From assembly GCF_019805165.1 (NCBI RefSeq), contig NZ_RWIJ01000020.1, positions 27,443-91,442 of the forward strand: 64,000 nucleotides of DNA, in the 5' to 3' direction. Shown here piece after piece: positions 49,825 to 58,338 of the stretch. The position numbers and the translations under genes are program-made. The stretch is from Azospirillum sp. 412522. Lineage in GTDB: Bacteria; Pseudomonadota; Alphaproteobacteria; Azospirillales; Azospirillaceae. Under the pieces are notes generated by a model that did no database searches, was not told the DNA's origin, and worked only from the letters and a program-made list of their open reading frames with translations. Position 1 is the stretch's first letter. Each line of letters opens with the position of its first letter.

Positions 49825-50972
49825 GCGATCACCTCCGAACGCGCCGGGTGCGTCACCGACCGGTAGACGTCGAGCATCCCGGCGGTGAGCCGGTCCATGT
49901 CATAGAGGGCGGAGCGGCGGCGGGCAGCGGCGCCCAGCCGGCGGGCCTCCAGCGGGTCGTCGAGCAGCCGACGCAGGGTCGCGGCCAGCGCAGCGGCATC
50001 GCCCGGATCGGCGAAGAGGGCGGCGCCGTCCCACAATTCGCGGAAGCTGGCGATGTCCGACAGCACCAGCGCGCAGCCGGCCTGCGCCGCCTCCAGCACC
50101 GTCAGCCCGAACGGCTCGTAGAGCGGCAGCGAGGCGAAGACCGGCGCCCGCTCCATCCAGCCGGCGACCGACGCGCCGTCCAGGCGCCCCAACGCCCGCG
50201 CATGGGACAGCGCCACCCGGTGCCCGGTCGGGCTTTCCAGCGGCCCGGCGGCGAAGACCGGCACGTCCAGCAGCTTCGCCGCCGCGTCCAGCAGTTCGAT
50301 ATTCTTGCCGGAATCCCACAGCCGCCCGGCAGTGAAGACGAAGCGTTCGGACGCCGTCGCGACGCGACGGGGAGCATCCTTGCGGCCGTAACGGCCATTG
50401 CGCACCACCACCGGCGGCGCCACCCCATAGAGCGCTGCGGTCACCTCGGCGAAGGCGGCGCTCGGCGCCACCAGTACGTCGCAAGCCCGGTAGCCGCGGC
50501 GCAGAAGCTCCGTCCGCCAACGGAAATCCTCCGGCATGTCGCCGCCGCGCACCGCGACCCACCAGCTCGCCATGCAGGAATGGCAGACGCCGACGACCGG
50601 CATGGTGAAGCCGGCATCGGCGGCCAGGGCCGGGCTGTTCAGATGGGCGACGTCCGGCCCGAGCCTCGCGGCCAGATCGCCCAGCGCCTCCGCCGTACGG
50701 CGAACCGCCGCCTCGTCGGGCGCGGTCCAGTCGAGCGCCAGACCGGTATCGATCAGCTCCAGCCCGTTCACCGCCGCGGCGGCGGCGACCTGATCGGGGT
50801 GGGGCGACGGCCCCAGCACCGCCAGCGTCACCCGCGTCCCCTGCCCCGCCAGCTCGCGGGCCAGATCCAGCGCATAGGTCCACACCCCGCCGACGCTGTC
50901 GGCCGTCATCAGCACATAGGGTGGTTCTGCGGGCACTGGCTTTTTCTGGGCACTCGTCAGCGGCAGGAGCAT
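49821..50972 (-). CDS. GT4-type glycosyltransferase
   Basis: 383 aa. N-terminal donor-independent half begins VLMTADSVGGVWTYALDLAR, similar to glycogen-synthase-like GT4 enzymes. The C-terminal half has FTAGRLWDSGKNIELLDAAA and the retaining-GT EX7E motif in YEPFGLTVLEAAQAGCALVL. ATG at 50972 overlaps the radical SAM gene by 16 bp; a later in-frame start is possible. It probably starts or extends the same glycan as the CgeB-like enzymes. Confidence 0.88.
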   Translation of the reverse strand: MLLPLTSAQKKPVPAEPPYVLMTADSVGGVWTYALDLARELAGQGTRVTLAVLGPSPHPDQVAAAAAVNGLELIDTGLALDWTAPDEAAVRRTAEALGDLAARLGPDVAHLNSPALAADAGFTMPVVGVCHSCMASWWVAVRGGDMPEDFRWRTELLRRGYRACDVLVAPSAAFAEVTAALYGVAPPVVVRNGRYGRKDAPRRVATASERFVFTAGRLWDSGKNIELLDAAAKLLDVPVFAAGPLESPTGHRVALSHARALGRLDGASVAGWMERAPVFASLPLYEPFGLTVLEAAQAGCALVLSDIASFRELWDGAALFADPGDAAALAATLRRLLDDPLEARRLGAAARRRSALYDMDRLTAGMLDVYRSVTHPARSEVIA

Positions 50973-52261
50973 GCCGCCTCCAGCTCCGTCAGCGGCAAGG
51001 GCTCGTCCTCCTGGATGTCGCTCAGCCGGTCGAACTGGCCGAGATAATGCTCGTGCGCCCGCTCCCACGCCCGGTCGTCCGGCTCGCCCCACAGGCGGCG
51101 GTAGTCGGGCGAGGCCGGATAGGGATAGAGCGGCACCGGGTCGTTGGCCCACACCCCGGCGGCCAGCAGCTTCTCCCGCCAGGCCTTGACCATTCCGGCG
51201 TCGTCGCCGGCCACGGCGATCAGGTTGGCCTGGACGAAGGGCACGCTGCGCCGGGCATGGATCAGCCGGCCGGCCAGATCGTCGGTGCTCATCCGGCATT
51301 TCTTGTCGAGCGAGGCGCGGCCCTCCTCGGTCAGGCTTTCCACCCCGGCCTCGATCGATACACAGCCGGCGGCACCCAGCAGGTCGAGCATCTCCAGCTT
51401 CCACAGGTCGATGCGCGTCTGTACGCCGAACTCGACCGGCCGCTCGACCAGCGCTTCCAGCAGGTCGCGCCGGGGCAGGAAGATCTCGTCGATGAAATAG
51501 ACATAGCGCACGCCGGCGGCGATCAGCCCGTCGATCTCCTCCAGGACGAGGGCGGTGTCGCGCCGCCGGTACTGGTCGCGGAAGTCGATCTTGGCGCAGA
51601 AGCTGCAGTTGTAGGGGCAGCCGCGCGAGGCTTCGACCTCCGCCCCCGGCCCGACCGGCTCGGTGCCGTAGCGGTGGTGGTGGTGCGGATGTCGTTGCAG
51701 CCACTCCGCCGGCCAGGACAGCGCCGGCAGGTCGGTGAAGCGGGCGGCATGCGGCCCGCCGGTCACCACCAGGTCGCCGTCCCGACGGAAGGCCAGTGCC
51801 GGAATGTCGTCCGGTGCCGCGCCCTCCTCCAGCTTGCCAGCCAGCTCGGCGACGATCTCCTCGCATTCCCCGCGCACCACCAGATCGACGCCGAGCTTGC
51901 TCAAGGTCGGCGCCGGGGTGGTGGAGCCATGCGGCCCGACCGCGACGGTGCGCCCGCCCCGGCCGCCCAGCGCAGCCAGGAATTCCTTCGGCACCCGCAG
52001 TTCCGGCTGGGCGCAGCGCCAGAACAGGTAGGTCGGGGCGGTGGTCAGCACCGTCATATCGGCAGCGAAGGCGGCGACCCGCTCCGCCATCTCCGCGTTC
52101 GACAGGCCCGCCAGCCCGCCGTCGAGCAGCAGCACCTCACGCCCGGCCCGCTCCAGCAGCGCTTTGCTGTATCCCAGCTCCAGCGGCAGATGCGCTTCGC
52201 GGCATCCGAAATAGATGCTGTGGTCGAAGCTCCAGGCCGGATTGACCAGCGCAACCCTCAT
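50957..52261 (-). CDS. B12-binding-domain radical SAM protein
   Basis: 434 aa. N-terminal cobalamin-binding-like Rossmann domain (~1-140) with DLVVRGECEEIVAELAGKLE near the domain junction. The radical SAM core has the [4Fe-4S] motif SRGCPYNCSFCAK (~215-225) and YVYFIDEIFLPRRDLLEAL. No classical DxHxxG cobalamin-binding motif is obvious, as in many class B enzymes. Such proteins methylate or rearrange unactivated carbons. Its 1-bp overlap with the epimerase and 16-bp overlap with the GT4 gene tie it to sugar assembly; the substrate is unknown. Confidence 0.87.
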   Translation of the reverse strand: MRVALVNPAWSFDHSIYFGCREAHLPLELGYSKALLERAGREVLLLDGGLAGLSNAEMAERVAAFAADMTVLTTAPTYLFWRCAQPELRVPKEFLAALGGRGGRTVAVGPHGSTTPAPTLSKLGVDLVVRGECEEIVAELAGKLEEGAAPDDIPALAFRRDGDLVVTGGPHAARFTDLPALSWPAEWLQRHPHHHHRYGTEPVGPGAEVEASRGCPYNCSFCAKIDFRDQYRRRDTALVLEEIDGLIAAGVRYVYFIDEIFLPRRDLLEALVERPVEFGVQTRIDLWKLEMLDLLGAAGCVSIEAGVESLTEEGRASLDKKCRMSTDDLAGRLIHARRSVPFVQANLIAVAGDDAGMVKAWREKLLAAGVWANDPVPLYPYPASPDYRRLWGEPDDRAWERAHEHYLGQFDRLSDIQEDEPLPLTELEAACSCR

Positions 52262-53346
52262 CAGGCCGCCTCCACTGTCGGCGTTTCGGCGGCTTCCGGC
52301 AGGCCGCCCTTCTCCGCCCGCAGCCAGTCGGCCAGCAGCGCCACGCCGCGCTTCCAGCCGGTCGGCTCGGCCAGACCCAGCGCCCGACGCGCCGCCCGGG
52401 TGTCCGACACGTAGTAGCGCTGGTCGCCGGCCCGCCAGTCGCCGTAGCCGACCTCCACCCTGCGGCCGATCAGATGCTCGATATGGGCGATCAGCTGGCG
52501 CAGGCTGATGGCGTTCGCCGCCCCGCCGCCGAGATTGAAGGCCCGGCCCTTCACCTGCTCGATCCGCTCCCAGGCGGAGACGTAGGCCTGCACCGTGTCG
52601 GCGACGAACAGCACGTCGCGCACCTGCCGGCCGTCGCCGTAGATGGTGATCGGCTCGCCGTTCAGCGCGCGGATCAGGAAATGGGCGACCCAGCCCTGGT
52701 CCTCCGTCCCCATCTGGCGCGGGCCATAGATGCAGCTCATCCGCAGCACGGCGGTCGGCAGGTCGAAGCTGCGGGCATAATCCAGCACATACTGGTCCGC
52801 CGCCCCCTTCGAGCAGCCATAGGGGGTATGGAAGTCGAGCGGCCGCGCCTCCGACACGCCATGCGCGCGGATGGCCGGATCCACCGGCGCATAGGCGTCG
52901 TCCACCAGTTCCAGGGGCACGTCGGCGAGGTCGCCATAGACCTTGTTGGTGCTGGCGAAGATCACCGGCGTCCGCCGGCCCTGCCGAAGGTCGTGGCGGC
53001 GCACCGCCTCCAGCAGGGACAGCGTGCCGCGGATGTTCACCTCGAAATCGTCGACCGGATCGACCATGCTGGTGGTCACCGCGACCTGGGCGGCCAGATG
53101 GAACACCGCCTTGGCGTCCCTGGCGGCATCGGCCAGCGCCTGCTCGTCGCGCAGGTCGGCGATGACGGCGCTGATGCGCGACGGGTGGCGGGATTGCAGC
53201 CAGCGCAGGTTCCGCTCCACCCCCGGACGGCGCAGCGCGTCGTAGATCAGCACGTCGTGCCCCTCCGACGCCAGCCGGTCGGCGAGGTTCGACCCGATGA
53301 AGCCGGCGCCGCCGGTGATCAGAACTGGAGTCTTGGTCGTGCTCAT
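52261..53346 (-). CDS. NAD-dependent nucleotide-sugar epimerase, CDP-paratose 2-epimerase-like
   Basis: 361 aa extended SDR. NAD motif ITGGAGFIGSNLADRL (~9-24). Active site uses ASTNKVYGD and YGCSKGAADQYV, where Tyr and Lys form YxxxK. The segment MSCIYGPRQMGTEDQGWVAH is characteristic of CDP-paratose 2-epimerase (tyvelose pathway) and close relatives. The dehydratase needed to make a dideoxy sugar is not in the window, so the real substrate may be another nucleotide sugar. ATGA overlap with the upstream SDR. Confidence 0.85.
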   Translation of the reverse strand: MSTTKTPVLITGGAGFIGSNLADRLASEGHDVLIYDALRRPGVERNLRWLQSRHPSRISAVIADLRDEQALADAARDAKAVFHLAAQVAVTTSMVDPVDDFEVNIRGTLSLLEAVRRHDLRQGRRTPVIFASTNKVYGDLADVPLELVDDAYAPVDPAIRAHGVSEARPLDFHTPYGCSKGAADQYVLDYARSFDLPTAVLRMSCIYGPRQMGTEDQGWVAHFLIRALNGEPITIYGDGRQVRDVLFVADTVQAYVSAWERIEQVKGRAFNLGGGAANAISLRQLIAHIEHLIGRRVEVGYGDWRAGDQRYYVSDTRAARRALGLAEPTGWKRGVALLADWLRAEKGGLPEAAETPTVEAA

Positions 53347-54455
53347 GCCACCAGACCCCGCTCTTCCAGTTCGCGGCGGGCGTCGGCGACGCGGTCCTGC
53401 GCTTCCTGCCGGGCGACCCACTCGGCCAGTTCGGCCAGCCCCTCCGAGAAATCCTCCCGTCGGTCATAGCCCAGCACGGTGCGCGCCTTGGTCAGGTCGG
53501 GAATGTTGTGGCGGATGTCGCCGGCCCGCGCCTTGCCGGTGATGTCCGGCGTCAGGTCCGGCCGGCCCATCGAGGCGGCCTGCATCAGCGCCACCTCCTC
53601 CACCGTCCGTTCCTCGCCGGAGCCGATGTTGAACACCTCGCCGTTGGCGGCAGGGTTGTCCAGCGCCAGCAGGAAGGCGCGGGCGACGTCACGGACATGG
53701 ACGAAGTCGCGGCGCTGCTGCCCGTCCTCGAAGATCATCGGGCGCTGGCCGTTGGCGATGCGCGAGGCGAAGATCGCCAGCACGCCGGTGTAGGGGTTCG
53801 ACAGCGCCTGTCCTGGCCCATAGGCGTTCCACAGCCTGAGCGCCGAGCCTTCCATCCCATATTGCGCGGTCAGCGTCAGGGTCAGCCGTTCCTGCACGTA
53901 TTTGCCGATGGCATAGACCGACTTCAGCGCCGGACGCTTGCTTTCCGGCGTGCGCACCGGCACCAGGGGCCGGCCTTGCTGGTCGAGCGGATCCCAGGAA
54001 CCGTCGGCATTGCGGGGGCCGCGGACGACATCCTCCATCAGCGTGCCGTCGGCGGTGCGGTAGAGCCCCTCGCCATAAATGCTCATGGAGGAGGCGACGA
54101 CGACCCGGCGCACCGGCTTCTCGATCAGGCGCTGGAACAGCACGGCGGTGCCGTAGTCGTTCACCGAGGTGTAGCGGTCGACCGCATACATGCTCTGGCC
54201 GACGCCGACCTCGGCCGCGAGATGGATCACAGAATCGACCCCCTCCAGCGCACGGGCGACCATCTCGTCGTCCCGCACGTCGCCGGCCAGCAACTCCACA
54301 TCCGCATCCAGTTCATCGGGACGCTGCTGCGTCGGATGCACCTGTTCGATCAGGCTGTCCAGAACCCGGACGCGGTCGCCGCGGGCGAGCAGGGCCCTGG
54401 CGACATGGCGGCCGATGAAGCCGGCCCCACCGGTGACGAGAACGGTCTCTCCCAC
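53343..54455 (-). CDS. NAD-dependent epimerase/dehydratase (extended SDR)
   Basis: 370 aa, GTG start at 54455 with GGAGGGACTT just upstream; longer in-frame starts run into the promoter region and are rejected. NAD motif VTGGAGFIGRHVARALLARG; catalytic SSMSIYGEG and YAIGKYVQE give Ser and YxxxK. Resembles dTDP-glucose/UDP-glucose 4-epimerase-like enzymes with an insertion after the catalytic Ser (DGSWDPLDQQGRPLVPV). First gene of the leftward operon. Confidence 0.85.
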   Translation of the reverse strand: MGETVLVTGGAGFIGRHVARALLARGDRVRVLDSLIEQVHPTQQRPDELDADVELLAGDVRDDEMVARALEGVDSVIHLAAEVGVGQSMYAVDRYTSVNDYGTAVLFQRLIEKPVRRVVVASSMSIYGEGLYRTADGTLMEDVVRGPRNADGSWDPLDQQGRPLVPVRTPESKRPALKSVYAIGKYVQERLTLTLTAQYGMEGSALRLWNAYGPGQALSNPYTGVLAIFASRIANGQRPMIFEDGQQRRDFVHVRDVARAFLLALDNPAANGEVFNIGSGEERTVEEVALMQAASMGRPDLTPDITGKARAGDIRHNIPDLTKARTVLGYDRREDFSEGLAELAEWVARQEAQDRVADARRELEERGLVA

Positions 54456-54782
54456 AAGTCCCTCCGAGGAGTTTGAAGAATTTTCGACGTTGACGTGCGG
54501 AAGACATGCGGCAGCGCCGTCGCGGCCATCCGAAGCCGCAAGCTGCCCACCCCGTCTCCGCAAGTTGCCCAGGGCACCCTGTAGGGTTTTATTTTCCAAT
54601 CGGAGCGCAACCAGACAGAACAGCTACGATAGCTACACCGTCAACGTTAACACCGTCACTGAAAATTTCGCACCTTGCACAAAAGGTAAGTACCTTATGA
54701 CAGATCTTCCGATGAATCAATTTCGGCCCTACAAATATAATCGTTCTGTTTATCGGCGTGCATTTTAGGATAGGAGATCTCG
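54456..54782. promoter_or_regulatory. Divergent promoter region of the carbohydrate cluster
   Basis: 327 bp, markedly AT-richer than its surroundings between 54590 and 54770. Direct repeats ACACCGTCA (two copies, ~54634-54656) flank ACGTTA, giving a near-symmetric element, with AGCTAC repeated just before. It must drive both arms, which start at 54455 (leftward) and 54783 (rightward). The repeats are a candidate regulator site; no known regulator gene is adjacent. Confidence 0.6.
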
Positions 54783-55889
54783 GTGACTGGGAAAAAGCTC
54801 CGGGTAGCGATCGCTGGGGTCGGGAATTGTGCATCGTCTTTTGTGCAGGGGATATCCTATTACGCCGATGCCAAAGCCAATGAGCCGCCCCCAGGGCTTA
54901 TGACGGTCGATCTCGGCGGCTATCACGTTGGAGACATCGAGATCTCGGCCGCCTTCGATGTTTCGGCATCGAAAGTCGGTTTCGACGTCGCGGAAGCCAT
55001 TTTCGCGCCGCCCAACAACACCATCCGCTTTGCCGGGCCGCGACGCTTCGGCGTGCCGGTGGAGCGCGGCCCGACGCTGGACGGTATCGGAAAATATCTC
55101 GCCGGCGACATCGTCGAATCGGACCAGCGGCCGGTGAACGTGGCCGAAGCCCTGCGCCGCAGCGGCACCGATATCCTGGTCTCCTACCTGCCGGTCGGGT
55201 CGCAGCAGGCCACCGAATTCTACGCCGAACAGGCGCTGGAAGCCGGCTGCGCCTTCGTCAACTGCATTCCCGTCTTCATCGCCTCCAACCCTGACTGGGC
55301 GCGGCGTTTCACCCAGCGCGGACTGCCGATCATCGGAGACGACATCAAGAGCCAGGTCGGCGCCACCATCGTCCACCGCATGCTGGCCAACCTGTTCCGC
55401 GAGCGCGGGGTCCGGCTCGACCGCACCTATCAGCTGAATTTCGGCGGCAACACCGACTTCAAGAACATGCTGGAGCGCGAGCGCCTGGAATCGAAGAAGA
55501 TCTCCAAGACCCAGGCCGTCACCAGCCAGCTCGACGTGCCGCTCGACCCCGACGACGTCCATGTCGGCCCCAGCGACCACGTGCCGTGGCTGACCGACCG
55601 CAAATGGGCGCATATCCGCCTGGAGGGCACGACCTTCGGCGGGGTGCCGCTGAACGTGGAACTGAAATTGGAGGTCTGGGACAGTCCCAATTCCGCCGGC
55701 ATCGTCATCGACGCGGTGCGCTGCGCCAAGCTGGCGCTCGACCGCGGCATCGCCGGCCCGCTGGTCGGCCCGTCCAGCTATTTCATGAAGTCGCCGCCGG
55801 AGCAGTTCACCGACCATGAGGCGCGGGAACGCACGTTGCGCTTCATCGCCGGGGAGCCTTTCGAGGCCAAGCCGACCCGCCTGATGTGA
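54783..55889 (+). CDS. ino1: Inositol-3-phosphate synthase
   Basis: Converts D-glucose 6-phosphate to 1D-myo-inositol 3-phosphate using NAD+. 368 aa, the short prokaryotic/actinobacterial-type enzyme. N-terminal RVAIAGVGNCASSFVQGISY binds NAD. The catalytic domain has GDDIKSQVGATIVHRMLANL and QLNFGGNTDFKNML, with EVWDSPNSAGIVIDAVRCAK near the C-terminus. GTG start with AGGAGATCTCG upstream. First gene of the rightward operon, overlapping the phosphatase gene by 4 bp. Confidence 0.94.
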   Translation: MTGKKLRVAIAGVGNCASSFVQGISYYADAKANEPPPGLMTVDLGGYHVGDIEISAAFDVSASKVGFDVAEAIFAPPNNTIRFAGPRRFGVPVERGPTLDGIGKYLAGDIVESDQRPVNVAEALRRSGTDILVSYLPVGSQQATEFYAEQALEAGCAFVNCIPVFIASNPDWARRFTQRGLPIIGDDIKSQVGATIVHRMLANLFRERGVRLDRTYQLNFGGNTDFKNMLERERLESKKISKTQAVTSQLDVPLDPDDVHVGPSDHVPWLTDRKWAHIRLEGTTFGGVPLNVELKLEVWDSPNSAGIVIDAVRCAKLALDRGIAGPLVGPSSYFMKSPPEQFTDHEARERTLRFIAGEPFEAKPTRLM

Positions 55890-56521
55890 GCGTCGGCATG
55901 GAAACCATCTTCATCCTGGTGCGCCACGGTTCGCACGACCGGCTGGGCTCCGTCCTGTGCGGCCGCATGGCCGGCGTGTCGCTGAACGCCCAGGGCCGGG
56001 CGGAGGCCGATGCGCTGGCCGAGCGGCTGGCGCTGCAAGGCTTGTCGGGCCAGCGACTGAGCGCCGTGCTGTCCAGCCCGCTGGAGCGCGCGATCGAGAC
56101 CGCCACCCCCATCGCGGAGCGGCAAGGCCTGCCTCTGGCCATCGAGCCGGCGCTGAACGAACTCGACCTCGGCGCCTGGAGCGGCAAGCGCTTCGAGGAG
56201 CTGCACGGCGACCCCGACTGGGACCTGTGGAACCGGGCGCGCAGCCATGGCCGCCCTACTCCGGGGGAAACCCCGGGCGAGTCGATGGCGGAGGCGCAGA
56301 TCCGGATCGCAGCATTGCTCGACCGGCTGCGCCGCGCCCATCCCGGCGGCATGCTGGCACTGGTCAGCCATGGCGACGTCATCAAGGCGGCACTGGCCCA
56401 CGCCCTGGGCCTGCCGCTCGATTTCCACGGACGGTTCGAGATCGGCCCGGCCTCCCGCAGCGTGCTGATCGCCGGCGATTGGGGGCTGAAGGTCCACAGC
56501 ATCAACGAGGGTGCGGCATGA
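55886..56521 (+). CDS. Histidine phosphatase family protein
   Basis: 211 aa of the phosphoglycerate mutase/CobC fold. Catalytic RHG near the N-terminus (FILVRHGSHDRLG), phosphate-pocket Arg in SSPLERAIETA, ELDLGAWSGKRFEELHGDPD, and second catalytic His in LALVSHGDVIKAALAHALGL. Translationally coupled to the inositol phosphate synthase (GTGA), so dephosphorylation of inositol phosphate or a sugar phosphate in the same pathway is plausible. Alternative ATG at 55898. Confidence 0.88.
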   Translation: MSVGMETIFILVRHGSHDRLGSVLCGRMAGVSLNAQGRAEADALAERLALQGLSGQRLSAVLSSPLERAIETATPIAERQGLPLAIEPALNELDLGAWSGKRFEELHGDPDWDLWNRARSHGRPTPGETPGESMAEAQIRIAALLDRLRRAHPGGMLALVSHGDVIKAALAHALGLPLDFHGRFEIGPASRSVLIAGDWGLKVHSINEGAA

Positions 56522-57282
56522 CGAGCCTGACGGCCGACCAGATCCGCGACCGGGTGGCAGAACTCGGCGACTGGTTCCACAACATCGACCTCAACGGCGT
56601 GCGCACGGCGCCCGACCATTTCCTCCATGACTATCCGAACGTGAAGTGGAAGCGCTTCGAGCATGCGGTGCCGAAGGATCTGACCGGCCGCACCGTTCTC
56701 GACATCGGCTGCAACGGCGGCTTCTACTCCATCGAGATGAAACGCCGTGGCGCCGACCGGGTGGTCGCCATCGACTTCGACGACCGCTATCTGGCCCAGG
56801 CCAGATTTGCCGCCGAGGTGACCGGCCAGGACATCGAGTTCCACAGGATGTCGGTCTACGACGTCGCAGCGCTGGGCGAGAGCTTCGACGTGGTGCTGTT
56901 CATGGGCGTGCTCTACCACCTGCGCCACCCGCTGCTGGCGCTCGACCTGATCCACGACCATGTCGCCAGGGACCTGATGATCTTCCAGTCGATGCAGCGC
57001 GGCTCGGCCGAAGTGGCGCCGGTGCGCGCCGACTACGACTTTTTCGAGCAGGACCATTTCGACGATCCCGGCTATCCGAAGCTGCATTTCATCGAACACG
57101 ACTACGCCCGCGACTGGACCAACTGGTGGGCGCCGAACGCCGCCTGCGCCGAGGCGATGCTGCGCAGCGCCGGCTTCGCCATCGCCGAACATCCGGAACG
57201 CGAGGTCTATGTCTGCCGCCGGGTCGACCGCCCGACCGCGGCCGGGGCCGTCTATCCCGCCCACCCCAAAAAGACGCCGTGA
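56518..57282 (+). CDS. SAM-dependent methyltransferase
   Basis: 254 aa, class I fold. Motif I VLDIGCNGGFYSIEMKRRGA (~60-79), acidic ribose contact VVAIDFDDRYL, and FDVVLFMGVLYHLRHPLLAL, a pattern shared with tRNA cmoB-like and sugar O-methyltransferases. N-terminal LGDWFHNIDLNGVRTAPDHF is typical of this subgroup. 4-bp overlap with the phosphatase. A role in methylating the glycoconjugate is inferred. Confidence 0.87.
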   Translation: MTSLTADQIRDRVAELGDWFHNIDLNGVRTAPDHFLHDYPNVKWKRFEHAVPKDLTGRTVLDIGCNGGFYSIEMKRRGADRVVAIDFDDRYLAQARFAAEVTGQDIEFHRMSVYDVAALGESFDVVLFMGVLYHLRHPLLALDLIHDHVARDLMIFQSMQRGSAEVAPVRADYDFFEQDHFDDPGYPKLHFIEHDYARDWTNWWAPNAACAEAMLRSAGFAIAEHPEREVYVCRRVDRPTAAGAVYPAHPKKTP

Positions 57283-57298
57283 CGAAAGGGACCGAGGG

Positions 57299-58228
57299 AT
57301 GATCGAAGCCGCCAAGATCTGGAACGAGCCGAACAACAAATCGCACTGGGATCCCAACCTCGACCCCGAATGGGACCTGTTCGCCCGCATGACCGTCCTG
57401 GCCGGACAGGCGATCCGGGCGGAGAACTCCACCATCACCCGCGTGCTGGGCGGCATGTCGCCCATCGACCCGTCCTTCGTCCGCCGGCTGGAGGAGCGCG
57501 GCGCACTGGACGAGATCGACGTGGTTGCGGTCCACGGTTTCCCGCTCGACTGGAATCTCTGGCAGATCCACGAGTGGCCCAACAAGATCGACGAGATCCG
57601 CGCCGTCACGGACAAGCCGATCTGGGTGACCGAGGCCGGCGTGTCCTCCTTCGGCGCCGAGGAGGTGCAGGCTTGGGGCGTCACGCGCACGGCGGAACTG
57701 CTGATCGGCAAGGTGCCGCGCATCCACTGGTACAGCCTGTACGACCTGCCCAGCCACTGGGAGGCCACCACCCGCCACAAGGAGGCGGAAGGCTCCTCCT
57801 ACTACCGCCATTTCCACATGGGCCTGCTGCGCGCCGACGGCACGCCGAAACCGGCGGTCGAAGCCTTCGCCCCCTATGCCGGGCAGATGGGCCTCTGCCA
57901 GTGGTTCCACTACCAGGACCACCGGTTGGACGAAGCGGTGGCGTGGCTGAAGCGGCTCGGCGTGCGCCACCTGCGCACCGGCCTGTCCTGGGCCGACAGC
58001 TTCCGCCCCAACGCGCTGGAGTGGTTCGACCGCCAGATGGAGGCGCTGGCCGACTTCGAGGTGACCGTCACCTTCTGCTTCACCCCCGAACACCGCGGCG
58101 TCGAACCCCACCACACCAGCCCGCCCCAGGTGGCCGAGGAGTTCGCCGAGTTCTGCGCCGCGATGATCCGCCGCTACGGCACCAGGCGGACGGTGGACGC
58201 GGGCACGCCGATGGCGGCGGTGGGGTAA
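57299..58228 (+). CDS. Glycoside-hydrolase-like (beta/alpha)8 protein
   Basis: 309 aa. The N-terminus reads MIEAAKIWNEPNNKSHWDPN, placing a clan-A type acid/base Glu (NEP) only nine residues from the start. A second candidate Glu is in WVTEAGVSSFGAEE, then IHWYSLYDLPSHWEATTRHK. The barrel could be split or shortened compared with GH39/GH5 enzymes, where NEP lies ~150 residues in. A transglycosidase or sugar-binding role is possible. 16 bp after the methyltransferase; GAGGG before the ATG. No signal peptide. Confidence 0.7.
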   Translation: MIEAAKIWNEPNNKSHWDPNLDPEWDLFARMTVLAGQAIRAENSTITRVLGGMSPIDPSFVRRLEERGALDEIDVVAVHGFPLDWNLWQIHEWPNKIDEIRAVTDKPIWVTEAGVSSFGAEEVQAWGVTRTAELLIGKVPRIHWYSLYDLPSHWEATTRHKEAEGSSYYRHFHMGLLRADGTPKPAVEAFAPYAGQMGLCQWFHYQDHRLDEAVAWLKRLGVRHLRTGLSWADSFRPNALEWFDRQMEALADFEVTVTFCFTPEHRGVEPHHTSPPQVAEEFAEFCAAMIRRYGTRRTVDAGTPMAAVG

Positions 58229-58338
58229 GTCTGCCAAGCGGGTGCGCAGAACCGGCAAAAGCGGTTCGGATGGAACAATCACGCCGCCGGGCATCTCCGT
58301 AGGATCGGTGCATTCCAGCGTCCTCACGGAGATGCCCC

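Noticed and set aside
53347..53467. Fusion of radical SAM and epimerase into one 836-codon minus-strand protein
   Set aside because: The long frame upstream of 52261 is a shadow of the epimerase gene. The true radical SAM start is the ATG at 52261, overlapping the epimerase stop.
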